In this document: positions 6,477 to 14,508 of the stretch, piece by piece | Layout of the letters: each line of letters begins with the position of its first letter | Position numbering within the stretch: the stretch's first letter is position 1 | Source of the DNA: Clostridium sp. | GTDB taxonomy: Bacteria > Cyanobacteriota > Vampirovibrionia > Gastranaerophilales > Gastranaerophilaceae | DNA: 34,334 nucleotides | Reading direction: 5' to 3' | Assembly: GCA_018362895.1 (NCBI GenBank) | Contig: JAHALR010000015.1 | Location: 1-34,334 of the forward strand | Program-made: the position numbers and the translations under genes | The notes under the pieces: model-generated | Database searches by the model: none | What the model was told of the DNA's origin: nothing | What the model saw: only the letters and a program-made list of their open reading frames with translations

Positions 6477-7679
6477 ATGAGAAGTATCGCTGGTTTAAGT
6501 ACGAAAATTTTAACAACAGGTTTTGCGCTTGCACTTTCTGTCAGCTGTGCAATGGCAAATACACTTTCCGAAATTCAGATTAATGCTGAAAACGGCACAA
6601 ACGGTCAGAGCGGCTATGGCATTGTTTTGAAAACTGACGAAGCAGCACATATGAAAAAAATTATCAATTCGGAAGACAAAATGTCTATTGAATTGAAAAA
6701 TGTTGAAGTTTCGTCTTCTTTGAACACGGTTTATAACGATGTGGCTAACATTGATAATGTTACTGTTGCTCCTATATCAAAAAATGATATAAAAATAGTT
6801 TTTAAGGGCAAAGACATTGCCTCAAGCAAAGTGTATTTCGAAACAGTAAAAACTTCTTCTGCTCCGTCTGCGAACGAGACACAATCAATTCAATTGAGCG
6901 GACCTGTTTCAAGCTATACCCCTGTTTACAATCCCGAATCTTTTGCTGTTGAATCAGAAGATTCTCAGACTTCAAATCCGGAATTGAACGAGGTTTTAAC
7001 AAAAATGCATATCACAAGAAGTATGCTTGTGAGCGTTAAAAAATATACAAAAAGAGCTTTGAAAAAAGCTGAATCTTCAGGAGTGAACCCGATTACCGCT
7101 GTTGGAATTATAGCAATAGCAGCAGCATTTGCTTTAAGACCGCGCAAAAAATCGGCTGATAACGCCAGAAAAAGAATGTCAGGAGTGGGACTGTCTGCTG
7201 CACAGAACAGAAGCAATCTCGACAGAGAGATGAACTTGAATTCTCGTATGGCTGCACAGATGAATACACATAATAACTCACTTAGACAGGGTTATGGAAT
7301 GAAGGCTTATCAAAGCAGCCAGAGAAACCCGTATATGACCTCGAATGTTGCTTCTAACGGGGTTTCCGGAATTCCGAGAAGACCTCTTTCTCAAAAAACT
7401 GCGGCTCCTGTGAAAAGAAAGCCTGTTTCCTCTCAGCCGTTGAGCGCAGCATCAGCACCGATAAAGTCTTTGAGAAAAGCTCCTGTTATGAATAATCCGA
7501 TTCAGCCGGCTGCTTCTCATACTCCGTTGCAGCACAACAGCAAAAAAGCTCAGGAATCCGACCTTGACAGCATGAAGTTTCTTGAATCAATAACAAAAAT
7601 TTATGAGAAAAACGGCAGAGCAGACCTTGCCAAAGGTTTGAAAGACAATTTAAGAAAAGCCCAGATGGCGAATATTTAA
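6477..7679 (+). CDS. Hypothetical exported, membrane-anchored protein
   Basis: 400 aa. Residues 1-27 look like a signal peptide (basic start, ILTTGFALALSVSCAMA, cleavage after AMA). Residues 28-125 are beta-strand rich (YGIVLKTDE, KMSIELKNVEV, DIKIVFKGKDI) and recall AMIN-like cell-wall-binding domains, an uncertain resemblance. A membrane segment follows near residues 203-220 (ITAVGIIAIAAAFALRP), then a long basic, Ser/Asn/Gln/Pro-rich, probably disordered region, and a C-terminal helix (SMKFLESITKIYEKNGRADL). The layout suggests an exported domain joined to a long cytoplasmic tail. Its weak ribosome binding site is GGTAAGAAG. It diverges from rimI-bioY and is followed by a terminator. Confidence 0.75.
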   Translation: MRSIAGLSTKILTTGFALALSVSCAMANTLSEIQINAENGTNGQSGYGIVLKTDEAAHMKKIINSEDKMSIELKNVEVSSSLNTVYNDVANIDNVTVAPISKNDIKIVFKGKDIASSKVYFETVKTSSAPSANETQSIQLSGPVSSYTPVYNPESFAVESEDSQTSNPELNEVLTKMHITRSMLVSVKKYTKRALKKAESSGVNPITAVGIIAIAAAFALRPRKKSADNARKRMSGVGLSAAQNRSNLDREMNLNSRMAAQMNTHNNSLRQGYGMKAYQSSQRNPYMTSNVASNGVSGIPRRPLSQKTAAPVKRKPVSSQPLSAASAPIKSLRKAPVMNNPIQPAASHTPLQHNSKKAQESDLDSMKFLESITKIYEKNGRADLAKGLKDNLRKAQMANI

Positions 7680-7743
7680 GGTTGATGCCGGGCTTTTTAT
7701 GCCATTAGAGAGAGATTAATATAGACGATACTCAACAATATAC

Positions 7744-7770
7744 GAGACAGCTCTACTGTCTCTTTTTTTT
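7744..7770 (+). terminator. Intrinsic terminator after the secreted protein gene
   Basis: GAGACAG (7744-7750), loop CTCTA, CTGTCTC (7756-7762), then eight T: a perfect 7-bp stem with a T-run. Confidence 0.85.
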
Positions 7771-7854
7771 GTAACATTTTTTTTACAAGCTGACAAAATT
7801 TTTTGGTTTTATCTTTTATAAAAAAACAAGACACAGAAAAATGGAGAGAGAACC

Positions 7855-9324
7855 TTGCGTATAATTCCGTTTTCATCGTTTTCAACGCATAAAGAAAGCT
7901 TTGGCTATAACAAATCACTTGATAAAGAACTCACAAAAAAACTTGAAAATGACAGCTCTGATTCGGCTCAGATTATCAAAAACCTGAGAACCTTCTGTAA
8001 CGGAACGGAAGACTATATCATATCCATGGAAAAAAGCAAAAACAAGAGCGTAAACCTGAAAAATACAATTGATTCTCTTATTGTTTCAAAACACAGTCTT
8101 GTTCAGCTTGTTGAAGATGCGTATCCGGAGTTGAACTATAAAAAAAGGGAAACAAAACACTATAATACAGAAGCCTCAAAAACCTCTTACGAAGCGGATG
8201 AGATTACAGACTACTGGCGTTTCACTCTGGCTAATATGCTTTCGGCTGAGTCTCTCACTCCTGCTCAAAGCGCAAGACTTGAAAAAATGAAAGTCCACGG
8301 CGAGGTTGTCAGCTCTTCAATCCCCGAAGAAATGGAAAAACCTGACCCTCTTGAGGCAATAGCTATGAGTATGAAGGCAATGGTCAACATAATGTCAAAA
8401 CAGTCTGAGCCTGCTTCACCTCCTTCGCAAAAGCCAAAAGAACTTCCTGATATTATTGTTCCTTTTGTGCCCAAAGACGGCTCGCCGAAAGGTTTTGAAA
8501 GCATAGGCGGAATGACAGAACTGAAAGAGATTTTACGGGACAAAATTATCTTTCCTCTTTTACATCCGGAAAAAGCCGCACTTGATTTGAAGGAGTATGG
8601 AAAAAAATACCCGAGAGCCGTTTTGTTCTATGGTCCTCCGGGATGCGGAAAAACTTTTATAACAGAAGCTCTTGCTCAGGAATCGGGACTCCCTATGTAT
8701 TATCTTAAAATAGGCAAAGCAGGTTCCGAATATATAAATAAAACCTCCCAAAACTATGAAAAAGCTTTCAGCGAAGCCGAAAACAAGGCTAAAGAAACAG
8801 GAAAACCCGTTATTATGTTCATTGATGAAATTGACGGGCTTACAAAGGGCAGAGATTCAAAATCAGGCGGAGAAGACCTTAAACAGATAGGCACACTTCT
8901 TGATTTAATATCGAATGCCAGAGGCCGTAATATTATTGTTATTGCGGCTACGAATAAGTTTGATATAGTTGATGATGCTATAAAACGCCGGTTTGATGAA
9001 CAAATATACATCGGCTTCCCTGATGAGAAAGCCCGTGAATCTGTTCTTGTAAAAGCTCTTGAACCCAGAACAAAAGCACAAAAACTTTTGTATAACTCTG
9101 CTGCAATGAAAAAAATCGCACAAAAAACAGAGGGATTTTCAAATGATGATCTCTGTGTTTTTGCTGACAAGGCTGCTTATCTTGCCAGAAAGGACGGAAG
9201 AAGAGAAATTATACTCGAAGATTTTGTGAAAGTTATTGAAGAAAATCAGGGCAGAAAAATAAAAGAGGACAAATATGTTCCCAAATCTCAAAGACGTCCG
9301 ATAGGCTTTAACAAGAATTGTTAA
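7855..9324 (+). CDS. AAA+ ATPase (classical AAA/CDC48-FtsH-like), stand-alone
   Basis: 489 aa. The C-terminal half is a classical AAA module: IGGMTELKE lead-in near 217, Walker A GPPGCGKT near 260, Walker B VIMFIDEIDG near 320, sensor-1 AATN near 363, and the RRFD arginine finger near 377, followed by the helical lid. There is no HExxH, so it is not an FtsH protease. The N-terminal 200 residues are helical, charged and unfamiliar; they open with an FG motif (ESFGYN at 17-22). Such ATPases remodel or unfold proteins; the substrate is unknown. The start is TTG, 6 nt after GGAGAGAG. It is a single gene between a terminator and a gene-free stretch. Confidence 0.88.
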   Translation: MRIIPFSSFSTHKESFGYNKSLDKELTKKLENDSSDSAQIIKNLRTFCNGTEDYIISMEKSKNKSVNLKNTIDSLIVSKHSLVQLVEDAYPELNYKKRETKHYNTEASKTSYEADEITDYWRFTLANMLSAESLTPAQSARLEKMKVHGEVVSSSIPEEMEKPDPLEAIAMSMKAMVNIMSKQSEPASPPSQKPKELPDIIVPFVPKDGSPKGFESIGGMTELKEILRDKIIFPLLHPEKAALDLKEYGKKYPRAVLFYGPPGCGKTFITEALAQESGLPMYYLKIGKAGSEYINKTSQNYEKAFSEAENKAKETGKPVIMFIDEIDGLTKGRDSKSGGEDLKQIGTLLDLISNARGRNIIVIAATNKFDIVDDAIKRRFDEQIYIGFPDEKARESVLVKALEPRTKAQKLLYNSAAMKKIAQKTEGFSNDDLCVFADKAAYLARKDGRREIILEDFVKVIEENQGRKIKEDKYVPKSQRRPIGFNKNC

Positions 9325-9335
9325 CAAATATTAAA

Positions 9336-9412
9336 TAAAGGCATACATGTGAAACCATGTCAGGACGGGCGTGTTCATGATTGTAACAAAAAGTTTACGT
9401 ACCATGCCTTTA
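9336..9412. ncRNA. Candidate structured RNA or palindromic element
   Basis: TAAAGGCAT (9336-9344) pairs with ATGCCTTTA (9404-9412), enclosing ACATG/CATGT (9345-9349 with 9356-9360) and GTAAC/GTTTAC (9383-9398, one bulge). Together this gives a multibranch shape of 77 nt with an unpaired GGACGGGCG between the arms. It follows the AAA+ gene stop by 11 nt; strand and function are not known. It does not match a riboswitch or RNA family that I can recognise, and it could instead be a small mobile palindrome. Confidence 0.35.
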
Positions 9413-9528
9413 AAAACCCTTCACAAACTGTGTTTTGGATGATTTAATATTAATTGTATTTCAAACACATGACATTCGTTTTCAATTATTAAATTTTATA
9501 TAAAAATTTTGAAAATATAATAAAATTT

Positions 9529-9600
9529 ATTGGGAGGAGATTTGGAGGATTCCAAATCAAAAAAAGACCGCAGCGTTTCTTGCACGGTCTTTTCTTTTTT
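9529..9600 (+). ncRNA. Candidate short RNA with a GGA-loop hairpin
   Basis: A -10 box TATAAT (9516-9521) is followed 10 nt later by GGGAGGAGA, a hairpin TTTGG-AGGATT-CCAAA (9541-9556) and a bidirectional terminator. A transcript of about 72 nt would result. GGA in a hairpin loop is the kind of site bound by CsrA/RsmA. A TTG at 9542 opens a 20-codon frame after the purine-rich stretch, so a small leader peptide is an alternative. No clear -35 is seen. Confidence 0.3.
9562..9600. terminator. Bidirectional intrinsic terminator
   Basis: AAAAGACCG (9562-9570) pairs with CGGTCTTTT (9585-9593). A T-run follows on the plus strand and an A-run precedes it, giving a T-run on the minus strand. It ends gloA on the minus strand and any plus transcript from 9529. 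Confidence 0.75.
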
Positions 9601-9606
9601 TTAATA

Positions 9607-9984
9607 TTAAAGAGGTTGAATAATCTCGATTTCATTGCCGTCAGGGTCTTTTATGAAAGCGATTTTTGATTTTGCTTCTTCCATTATGTATGGCTCATAA
9701 AGATATTCACCGCCAAAAGCCTTGAACTTTTTGTCGAATTCATCCATGTCTTCTGTTTCAAAAGCAAAATGTCCGAATGCGTTTCCGTTTTCGTAACCGT
9801 TTTGCGGAGTTTCAAAGTTCTCTGTCAGTTCGATTTCAAAACTTCCCACGCCGTCGCCAAGAAAATGGAGAGTGTAATCTTCACCCTTGATTTCATGTGT
9901 TTTGTGCAGCCCCAGCAGCTCACAATAAAACTTCATAGATTTTTCAATGTCTTTTACTCTTATCATTGCATGTAAAATTTTCAT
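9607..9984 (-). CDS. gloA: Lactoylglutathione lyase (glyoxalase I)
   Basis: 125 aa from ATG 9984, which has GGAGGT 6 nt upstream; an upstream in-frame start 8 codons earlier would place the ribosome binding site inside the gene. The metal ligands of glyoxalase I are all present: His5 (ILHAMIRV), Glu52 (IELTEN), His72 (FGHFAF) and Glu120 (NEIEII). The enzyme isomerises the methylglyoxal-glutathione hemithioacetal to S-lactoylglutathione. It diverges from gshB-gshA, which make its cofactor. The length fits the short Ni/Zn-type bacterial form. It ends at a bidirectional terminator. Confidence 0.92.
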   Translation of the reverse strand: MKILHAMIRVKDIEKSMKFYCELLGLHKTHEIKGEDYTLHFLGDGVGSFEIELTENFETPQNGYENGNAFGHFAFETEDMDEFDKKFKAFGGEYLYEPYIMEEAKSKIAFIKDPDGNEIEIIQPL

Positions 9985-10036
9985 ATTTAGACCTCCGTAA
10001 TTTTTCATAGCTCTTCGAATTAATCATATCATATCA

Positions 10037-10064
10037 TTGTAATTTTTAGTTTAGTTGTTATCAT
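10037..10064 (+). promoter_or_regulatory. Promoter of gshB-gshA
   Basis: TTGTAA (10037-10042), 16-nt spacer, TATCAT (10059-10064) with an extended TGt. Transcription would start near 10071, leaving a short leader that holds the GAGG ribosome binding site. Confidence 0.5.
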
Positions 10065-10085
10065 TATCACAGGACGAGGTTTAAT

Positions 10086-11075
10086 ATGAAAAACAGTATA
10101 TTATTTGTAATAGACGACTTAGAGCTGAAATATTTCGAATTCAACGATCTTGTTACGAACTTCTGGCTCATAAAAGAGTTTCTTGAAAGAAAATGGGAGG
10201 TCTTTATTACTGTTAAAAGCGGTTTGATGACAGAAAGCAATCAGGCGAAAACCCTTTGCAACGAGGCGTATCTCGAGAACGGAAACATTTTTTATAAAAA
10301 AGACGAACAAAAAAAATATCTGATTGAAGATTTTGACGTTGTTTTCTTCAGACCGGACCCGCCTGTTGACATAGATTACATCAATGCTTGCAGTGTTTTT
10401 GATTATGTTGACCATGAAAAAACTGTTTTGATAAACAACCCTGTTGCAATCAAAAATTTTAATGAAAAATTCCATTTGAACTACTTTCCTCAATATGCAC
10501 CCGAGAATATCGTGAGCGCAAATGCGCAGGAGATAAAAAACTTTGTCAGAGAACACGAAAAGGCTATCATAAAACCGCTGAATCTGTGCTTTGGCGGAGG
10601 TGTGTATTATCTCGACAAAGAGGAACGCAATATAAATACCATTATAAAAAACCTCACAAACAACGGAAAAACAATGGTTATGGTGCAAAAGTACCTCGAA
10701 GGTGCCGTGCATGGAGATAAACGAATCCTTATTCTCGGAGAACACGTGTTTGACGAGTGCATCAGAAAACTGCCCGGGAAAGATGACTTCAAATTTTCCG
10801 TACATTCGGATAAATATTTTGAAACAGCAAAACTTACACCACAAGAAAAGGAAATGGCTCAGGCTGTTGCAAAACGCCTGAATATTGTTGAACTTTATAT
10901 GGTCGGGCTCGATGTTGCTGACGGAAAGATTATGGAAATCAATGTAACAAGCCCGTGCTATTTTATCCGTGAAATCAATGCCCACAACGGCGAACGTTTT
11001 CAGGATGTCTTAATGGAAAAACTGATTAATCTCATTGAATATAAACAAGGAAAAATACCCGCATCTTTATGCTAA
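10086..11075 (+). CDS. gshB: Glutathione synthetase
   Basis: 329 aa, close to the usual bacterial GshB length. It adds glycine to gamma-glutamylcysteine using ATP. FFRPDPPVDIDYI near residue 83 is the GshB N-domain signature; the ATP-grasp fold follows with IIKPLNLCFGGGVYYL near 160, VQKYLEGAVHGDKRILIL near 203, and NVTSPCYFIREIN near 288, the metal-binding C-terminal motif. GAGG lies 7 nt before ATG. The stop overlaps the gshA start (ATGCTAA), indicating translational coupling. Cytoplasmic; it supplies glutathione for the divergent gloA. Confidence 0.95.
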   Translation: MKNSILFVIDDLELKYFEFNDLVTNFWLIKEFLERKWEVFITVKSGLMTESNQAKTLCNEAYLENGNIFYKKDEQKKYLIEDFDVVFFRPDPPVDIDYINACSVFDYVDHEKTVLINNPVAIKNFNEKFHLNYFPQYAPENIVSANAQEIKNFVREHEKAIIKPLNLCFGGGVYYLDKEERNINTIIKNLTNNGKTMVMVQKYLEGAVHGDKRILILGEHVFDECIRKLPGKDDFKFSVHSDKYFETAKLTPQEKEMAQAVAKRLNIVELYMVGLDVADGKIMEINVTSPCYFIREINAHNGERFQDVLMEKLINLIEYKQGKIPASLC

Positions 11076-12430
11076 AACACCTTATAACAAACGAAGAAAA
11101 TTTGATAACAAAAGACGAGCTTACAGAGGTATTCTATTCCGGATGTAAGTCTGCAAACGAAGTGAAAAAAATCGGCGTGGAATTTGAAAAACTGCCTGTT
11201 TGCAAAAATACTTTCAAGGCTGCTCCTTATGCTGATGTGGCGGCGTTTTTGTGCAGATATAAAAATTCGCTTTCTCTGGGAAAGTGGAGCGGAATTTATG
11301 AAAACGGCGCAATCCTCGGACTTTCTTGCGAAAAGGGAACAATCTCTCTTGAACCCGGCTCACAAACAGAGATAAGCCTTGCTCCCATTGAAAAAATCAG
11401 TGACATAAAAAGAATTCTTGATGTATATAACAAATCCTCAAACGAAATAGCGCAGGCGCTTGGAATCTATTGGCTGGGGTATGGAATACAACCTGTTTCT
11501 ACTTATAAAAATATGCGTATTATACCGAAAAAACGCTATGAATATATGACAAAATACCTCCCGACTGTTGCAAAGAAACCGCTCGTGATGATGAGAGAAA
11601 CCTCGGGGATTCAGGCAAGTTTTGATTATACAAGCGAGTCTGATGCAATGAAAAAATTCCAAACAGCACTGAAACTTTCTCCGCTTATGAGTGCTGCTTT
11701 TGCTAATTCGCCCGTTCGTAACGGCAGACTCACAAAGTATAAATCTTATCGTGCTTCAAGCTGGCTTGATACGGACAATGACAGATGCGGACTTGTCAGT
11801 TCGAAGGTTTTTAAAGGCGGATTTTCTTTTGATGATTATGCGCAGCTTCTGCTTGATGTTCCGATGATATTTATCGAAAGGGTGGTAAATGGAGTAAAAA
11901 CAGCAATCAAAACAGAGAATCTGACTTTTCGCAGATTCCTGAAAGAAGGCTGGCAGGGGTATTGTGCTGAAAAATCGGACTGGGAACTTCATTTGAGCCT
12001 TTATTTTCCCGATGTGCGATTGAAAAATTATATTGAAATAAGAAACCATGACAACCAGCGCAGCCCGTTGATTCCTGCTGTGCCTGCATTTTGGAAAGGT
12101 ATAATCTATAATAATCAGGCTGTTGAGGCGGTGAATAAGGTTTTGGGTGATTTGTCTTATTTTGAGTTTGAATATTTGAGGCAGAAAACACCGAAAACGG
12201 GGCTTGATATAAGGATTAAGAAGCATTCTTTGAAGGACCTTGTGAAGGAGATTGTTTCAATTTCATATAACAGCTTAAAGTCTGAAAAAGAGGGCGAAGA
12301 AGTATTTCTTGAACCATTGATTGAGCTTGTTTCACAGGGACTGACACCGGCTGATGTCATAATCTCAAAATGGGAAAATGAGTGGAAGGGCGATGTGTCT
12401 AAACTTGTGGAATATTCAAGGTTTGTGTAA
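11069..12430 (+). CDS. gshA: Glutamate-cysteine ligase, plant/cyanobacterial (GCS2) type
   Basis: 453 aa. It makes gamma-glutamylcysteine, the first step of glutathione synthesis. The family signature is seen in GVEFEKLPV near residue 36, W-x-x-IYENGAILGL near 75, ISLEPGSQTEISLAP near 96, MMRETSGIQASFDY near 174, and SRASSWL-type segment YRASSWLDTDNDRCG near 228. This is the GCS2 branch found in plants, alphaproteobacteria and cyanobacteria, not the E. coli type. It overlaps gshB by 7 nt, so both are made from one transcript. Its 3' end carries an inverted repeat that includes the stop codon. Confidence 0.9.
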   Translation: MLKHLITNEENLITKDELTEVFYSGCKSANEVKKIGVEFEKLPVCKNTFKAAPYADVAAFLCRYKNSLSLGKWSGIYENGAILGLSCEKGTISLEPGSQTEISLAPIEKISDIKRILDVYNKSSNEIAQALGIYWLGYGIQPVSTYKNMRIIPKKRYEYMTKYLPTVAKKPLVMMRETSGIQASFDYTSESDAMKKFQTALKLSPLMSAAFANSPVRNGRLTKYKSYRASSWLDTDNDRCGLVSSKVFKGGFSFDDYAQLLLDVPMIFIERVVNGVKTAIKTENLTFRRFLKEGWQGYCAEKSDWELHLSLYFPDVRLKNYIEIRNHDNQRSPLIPAVPAFWKGIIYNNQAVEAVNKVLGDLSYFEFEYLRQKTPKTGLDIRIKKHSLKDLVKEIVSISYNSLKSEKEGEEVFLEPLIELVSQGLTPADVIISKWENEWKGDVSKLVEYSRFV

Positions 12431-12454
12431 GGAAGTGAATATTATCTTACACAA
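12423..12454. repeat. Inverted repeat spanning the gshA stop codon
   Basis: TTGTGTAAG (12423-12431) pairs perfectly with CTTACACAA (12446-12454) across a 14-nt loop. No T-run follows, so it is not a classical terminator; it could be an mRNA-end stem or an operator for rimO. Confidence 0.5.
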
Positions 12455-12486
12455 TAAATAGATAGAATAATTTATAAGGAAAAAGT

Positions 12487-13812
12487 ATGAAAAAGAATTA
12501 TAAAATAGCTTTAATAAATCACGGATGTGCAAAAAATCTCGTAGATTCGGAACTGATGCTCGGGATGCTTGCCTCGGAAGGCTTTTCAATTACTTTGAAT
12601 GACGAAGATGCTGACATCGTGATTGTGAACACATGCTCTTTTATACATGATGCTGAAAAAGAATCTGTGCGTTCTATTCTTGACGTTGTTGAAGCAGGAA
12701 AAAAACTTATCATAACAGGCTGCCTGCCTCAAAAACATAAAGAAGAACTTAAAAAAGCAGTGCCCGAGGCGGTGGCAATGCTTGGAACAACAGAACTTGA
12801 AAAAATTGTTGAAGCAGTGAAAGAAGCTGCAAAAGATGAGCCTGAATATTTCTGTAAAATAGATGAAAACCCTGTCTATATTTACCCTGAAAAAGCACAA
12901 AGACAACAGATTACAGTCGGCTCAAGCTCTTATATAAAAATTGCCGAGGGATGCAATTATAAATGCGGATATTGCGTAATTCCGCAGCTTCGGGGTCCTT
13001 ACCGCTCAAGACCTGTTGAAAAAATTGTACAAGAGGCAAAAATGCTCGGCGAAAAAGGTGTGTCTGAGATAGTCCTGATTGCGCAGGATACAACAGGATA
13101 CGGCGTTGACCTTTATGAAAATTATAAAAAACCTTCACTCGCAAAACTTTTAAGGGAATTGAACAAGGTCGAATCAATTAACTGGATAAGGGTTATGTAT
13201 ACTTATCCTTCAATGTTCGATGATGAGTTGATAAGCGCATTTTCAGAATGCGAAAAGGTTGTGAAATATGTTGATATTCCTTTGCAGCACTCACACCCTG
13301 AAATGCTGAAGGCAATGAGACGTCCTGTGATGGACTATCGGGCATTTTTGAAAAAACTGAGAGAACGAATCCCCCAAATTGCAGTGAGGACGACTTTTAT
13401 CGTGGGATACCCCGGTGAAACTGATGAAATGTTTGAGGATTTGTATGAATTTGTTAAAGATGCAAAGTTTGATAAAATGGGTGCTTTTGAATTTTCAAAA
13501 GAAAAGAATACTTACGCATATTCTCTGCCTGAACAGATTCCTGCTCGAATAAAAAAACAACGCAGAAATAAACTCATGAAACTCCAGCAAAAAATTTCAA
13601 AAGAAATCAACGAGACTTTTGTCGGAAAAGAGATTCCCTGCATAATCGAATCTGTAACAGACGACGGTGTTGTTGTTGCCAGAGGTTACAGAGATGCTCC
13701 CGAGGTTGACGGGCTTGTTTACATCGACACAGACGAAGTGCTTGTGCCGGGTGACATTGAGAATGTCAAAATTTGCGGATGTGATGAATATGACCTTTAC
13801 GGAACTGTCTAG
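12487..13812 (+). CDS. rimO: Ribosomal protein S12 methylthiotransferase RimO
   Basis: 441 aa. RimO adds a methylthio group to an aspartate of ribosomal protein S12, using two 4Fe-4S clusters. The N-terminal domain has its three Cys in HGCAKN (Cys14), VNTCSF and ITGCLPQ; the LVDSELMLG stretch separates RimO from MiaB. The radical-SAM cluster is in GCNYKCGYCVIPQLRG near residue 155, and the C-terminal TRAM domain covers about 375-441. The start ATG follows AAGGAAAAAGT. It is a single-gene transcript, and its last 4 bases overlap the convergent gene at 13809. Confidence 0.95.
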   Translation: MKKNYKIALINHGCAKNLVDSELMLGMLASEGFSITLNDEDADIVIVNTCSFIHDAEKESVRSILDVVEAGKKLIITGCLPQKHKEELKKAVPEAVAMLGTTELEKIVEAVKEAAKDEPEYFCKIDENPVYIYPEKAQRQQITVGSSSYIKIAEGCNYKCGYCVIPQLRGPYRSRPVEKIVQEAKMLGEKGVSEIVLIAQDTTGYGVDLYENYKKPSLAKLLRELNKVESINWIRVMYTYPSMFDDELISAFSECEKVVKYVDIPLQHSHPEMLKAMRRPVMDYRAFLKKLRERIPQIAVRTTFIVGYPGETDEMFEDLYEFVKDAKFDKMGAFEFSKEKNTYAYSLPEQIPARIKKQRRNKLMKLQQKISKEINETFVGKEIPCIIESVTDDGVVVARGYRDAPEVDGLVYIDTDEVLVPGDIENVKICGCDEYDLYGTV

Positions 13813-14315
13813 CTCAAAAAGTCACGTTTGCCTTCTTCTTGGAAATCTCCGCTGTACAACATAGGGTTTGATGTTCGGTCGGTGTTTTCTTCCTGCCCGT
13901 TTTTAAGTTTGTAAATCCTGTTTGAAAGTACATTCTGCTGCTTTTTGGCCAGATATAGATTGTCATCAAAGGACTTATTAATTTTGTTGAATTGTGCAAA
14001 TCTGAACAAAGACTGTAAATCGCTCAAACCTTTCTCCATAGCCGAAACATCTGTCGATTGTGTCAGATATTTGTTCATTATGTCGTTATATTTTTTCTCG
14101 GCTGTCTTTGTGTTTTCAGCATCAAGCCTTTTGAGCCTTTCTTCTTCAAACTTTTTCATTCGCTCATGGTAAGCATCAATGGATTCGTAAAGCCCTTGAG
14201 TAAAGTTCTGCTGGTTTTGAACGGCTCTTGCCAGTCGTTGTTCTCTTGAATTGTTAATGCTGCTTACAGCGCTAATCGGCTGTGAAACATTGGATAAGAA
14301 TGCGTGTTCTCCCAT
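13809..14315 (-). CDS. Hypothetical coiled-coil protein
   Basis: About 168 aa from ATG 14315 (a TTG seven codons earlier is an alternative). Highly charged and helical: residues 40-80 (ESIDAYHERMKKFEEERLKR) look like a coiled coil, followed by a second helical stretch (MEKGLSDLQSLFRFAQ). Ser/Asn-rich N-terminus, no membrane segment or signal peptide, and no known family. AGGA lies 9 nt upstream of ATG, and a TATAAT box is at 14338-14343 on the minus strand. It overlaps the last 4 bases of rimO tail to tail. Confidence 0.65.
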   Translation of the reverse strand: MGEHAFLSNVSQPISAVSSINNSREQRLARAVQNQQNFTQGLYESIDAYHERMKKFEEERLKRLDAENTKTAEKKYNDIMNKYLTQSTDVSAMEKGLSDLQSLFRFAQFNKINKSFDDNLYLAKKQQNVLSNRIYKLKNGQEENTDRTSNPMLYSGDFQEEGKRDFLS

Positions 14316-14450
14316 TTCCCTGTTTCCTGTCTCCAAAATTATACATAATTTCCCTTATATTTATATAAAAACAATGTATTCTTCAAAATTGCCTTTTTCA
14401 AAAGCTGTTTTGTAACAAAATGTTAATACTGATGATGATTGTGACAAAAC

Positions 14451-14479
14451 TTGGAGTTTATATGTTTTGTCGGTATTGT
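14451..14479 (+). promoter_or_regulatory. Likely promoter of the small membrane protein gene at 14509
   Basis: TTGGAG (14451-14456), 17-nt spacer, TATTGT (14474-14479). Both boxes deviate from consensus, so the call is moderate. Confidence 0.4.
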
Positions 14480-14508
14480 AAGGTACGAAAAGTGAAGGAA
14501 AATTGATT

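Noticed and set aside
7855..9324. FtsH-type protease
   Set aside because: The AAA core fits, but no HExxH or membrane segments follow it.
9336..9412. Known riboswitch such as glutamine, guanidine or fluoride type
   Set aside because: None of the conserved core segments I know is in the right order, and no plus-strand gene follows before a terminator.
10119..10985. 288-codon minus-strand frame inside gshB
   Set aside because: It is opposite a highly conserved gshB, is rich in Phe/Ile/Cys, and lacks a start signal; a shadow of gshB.
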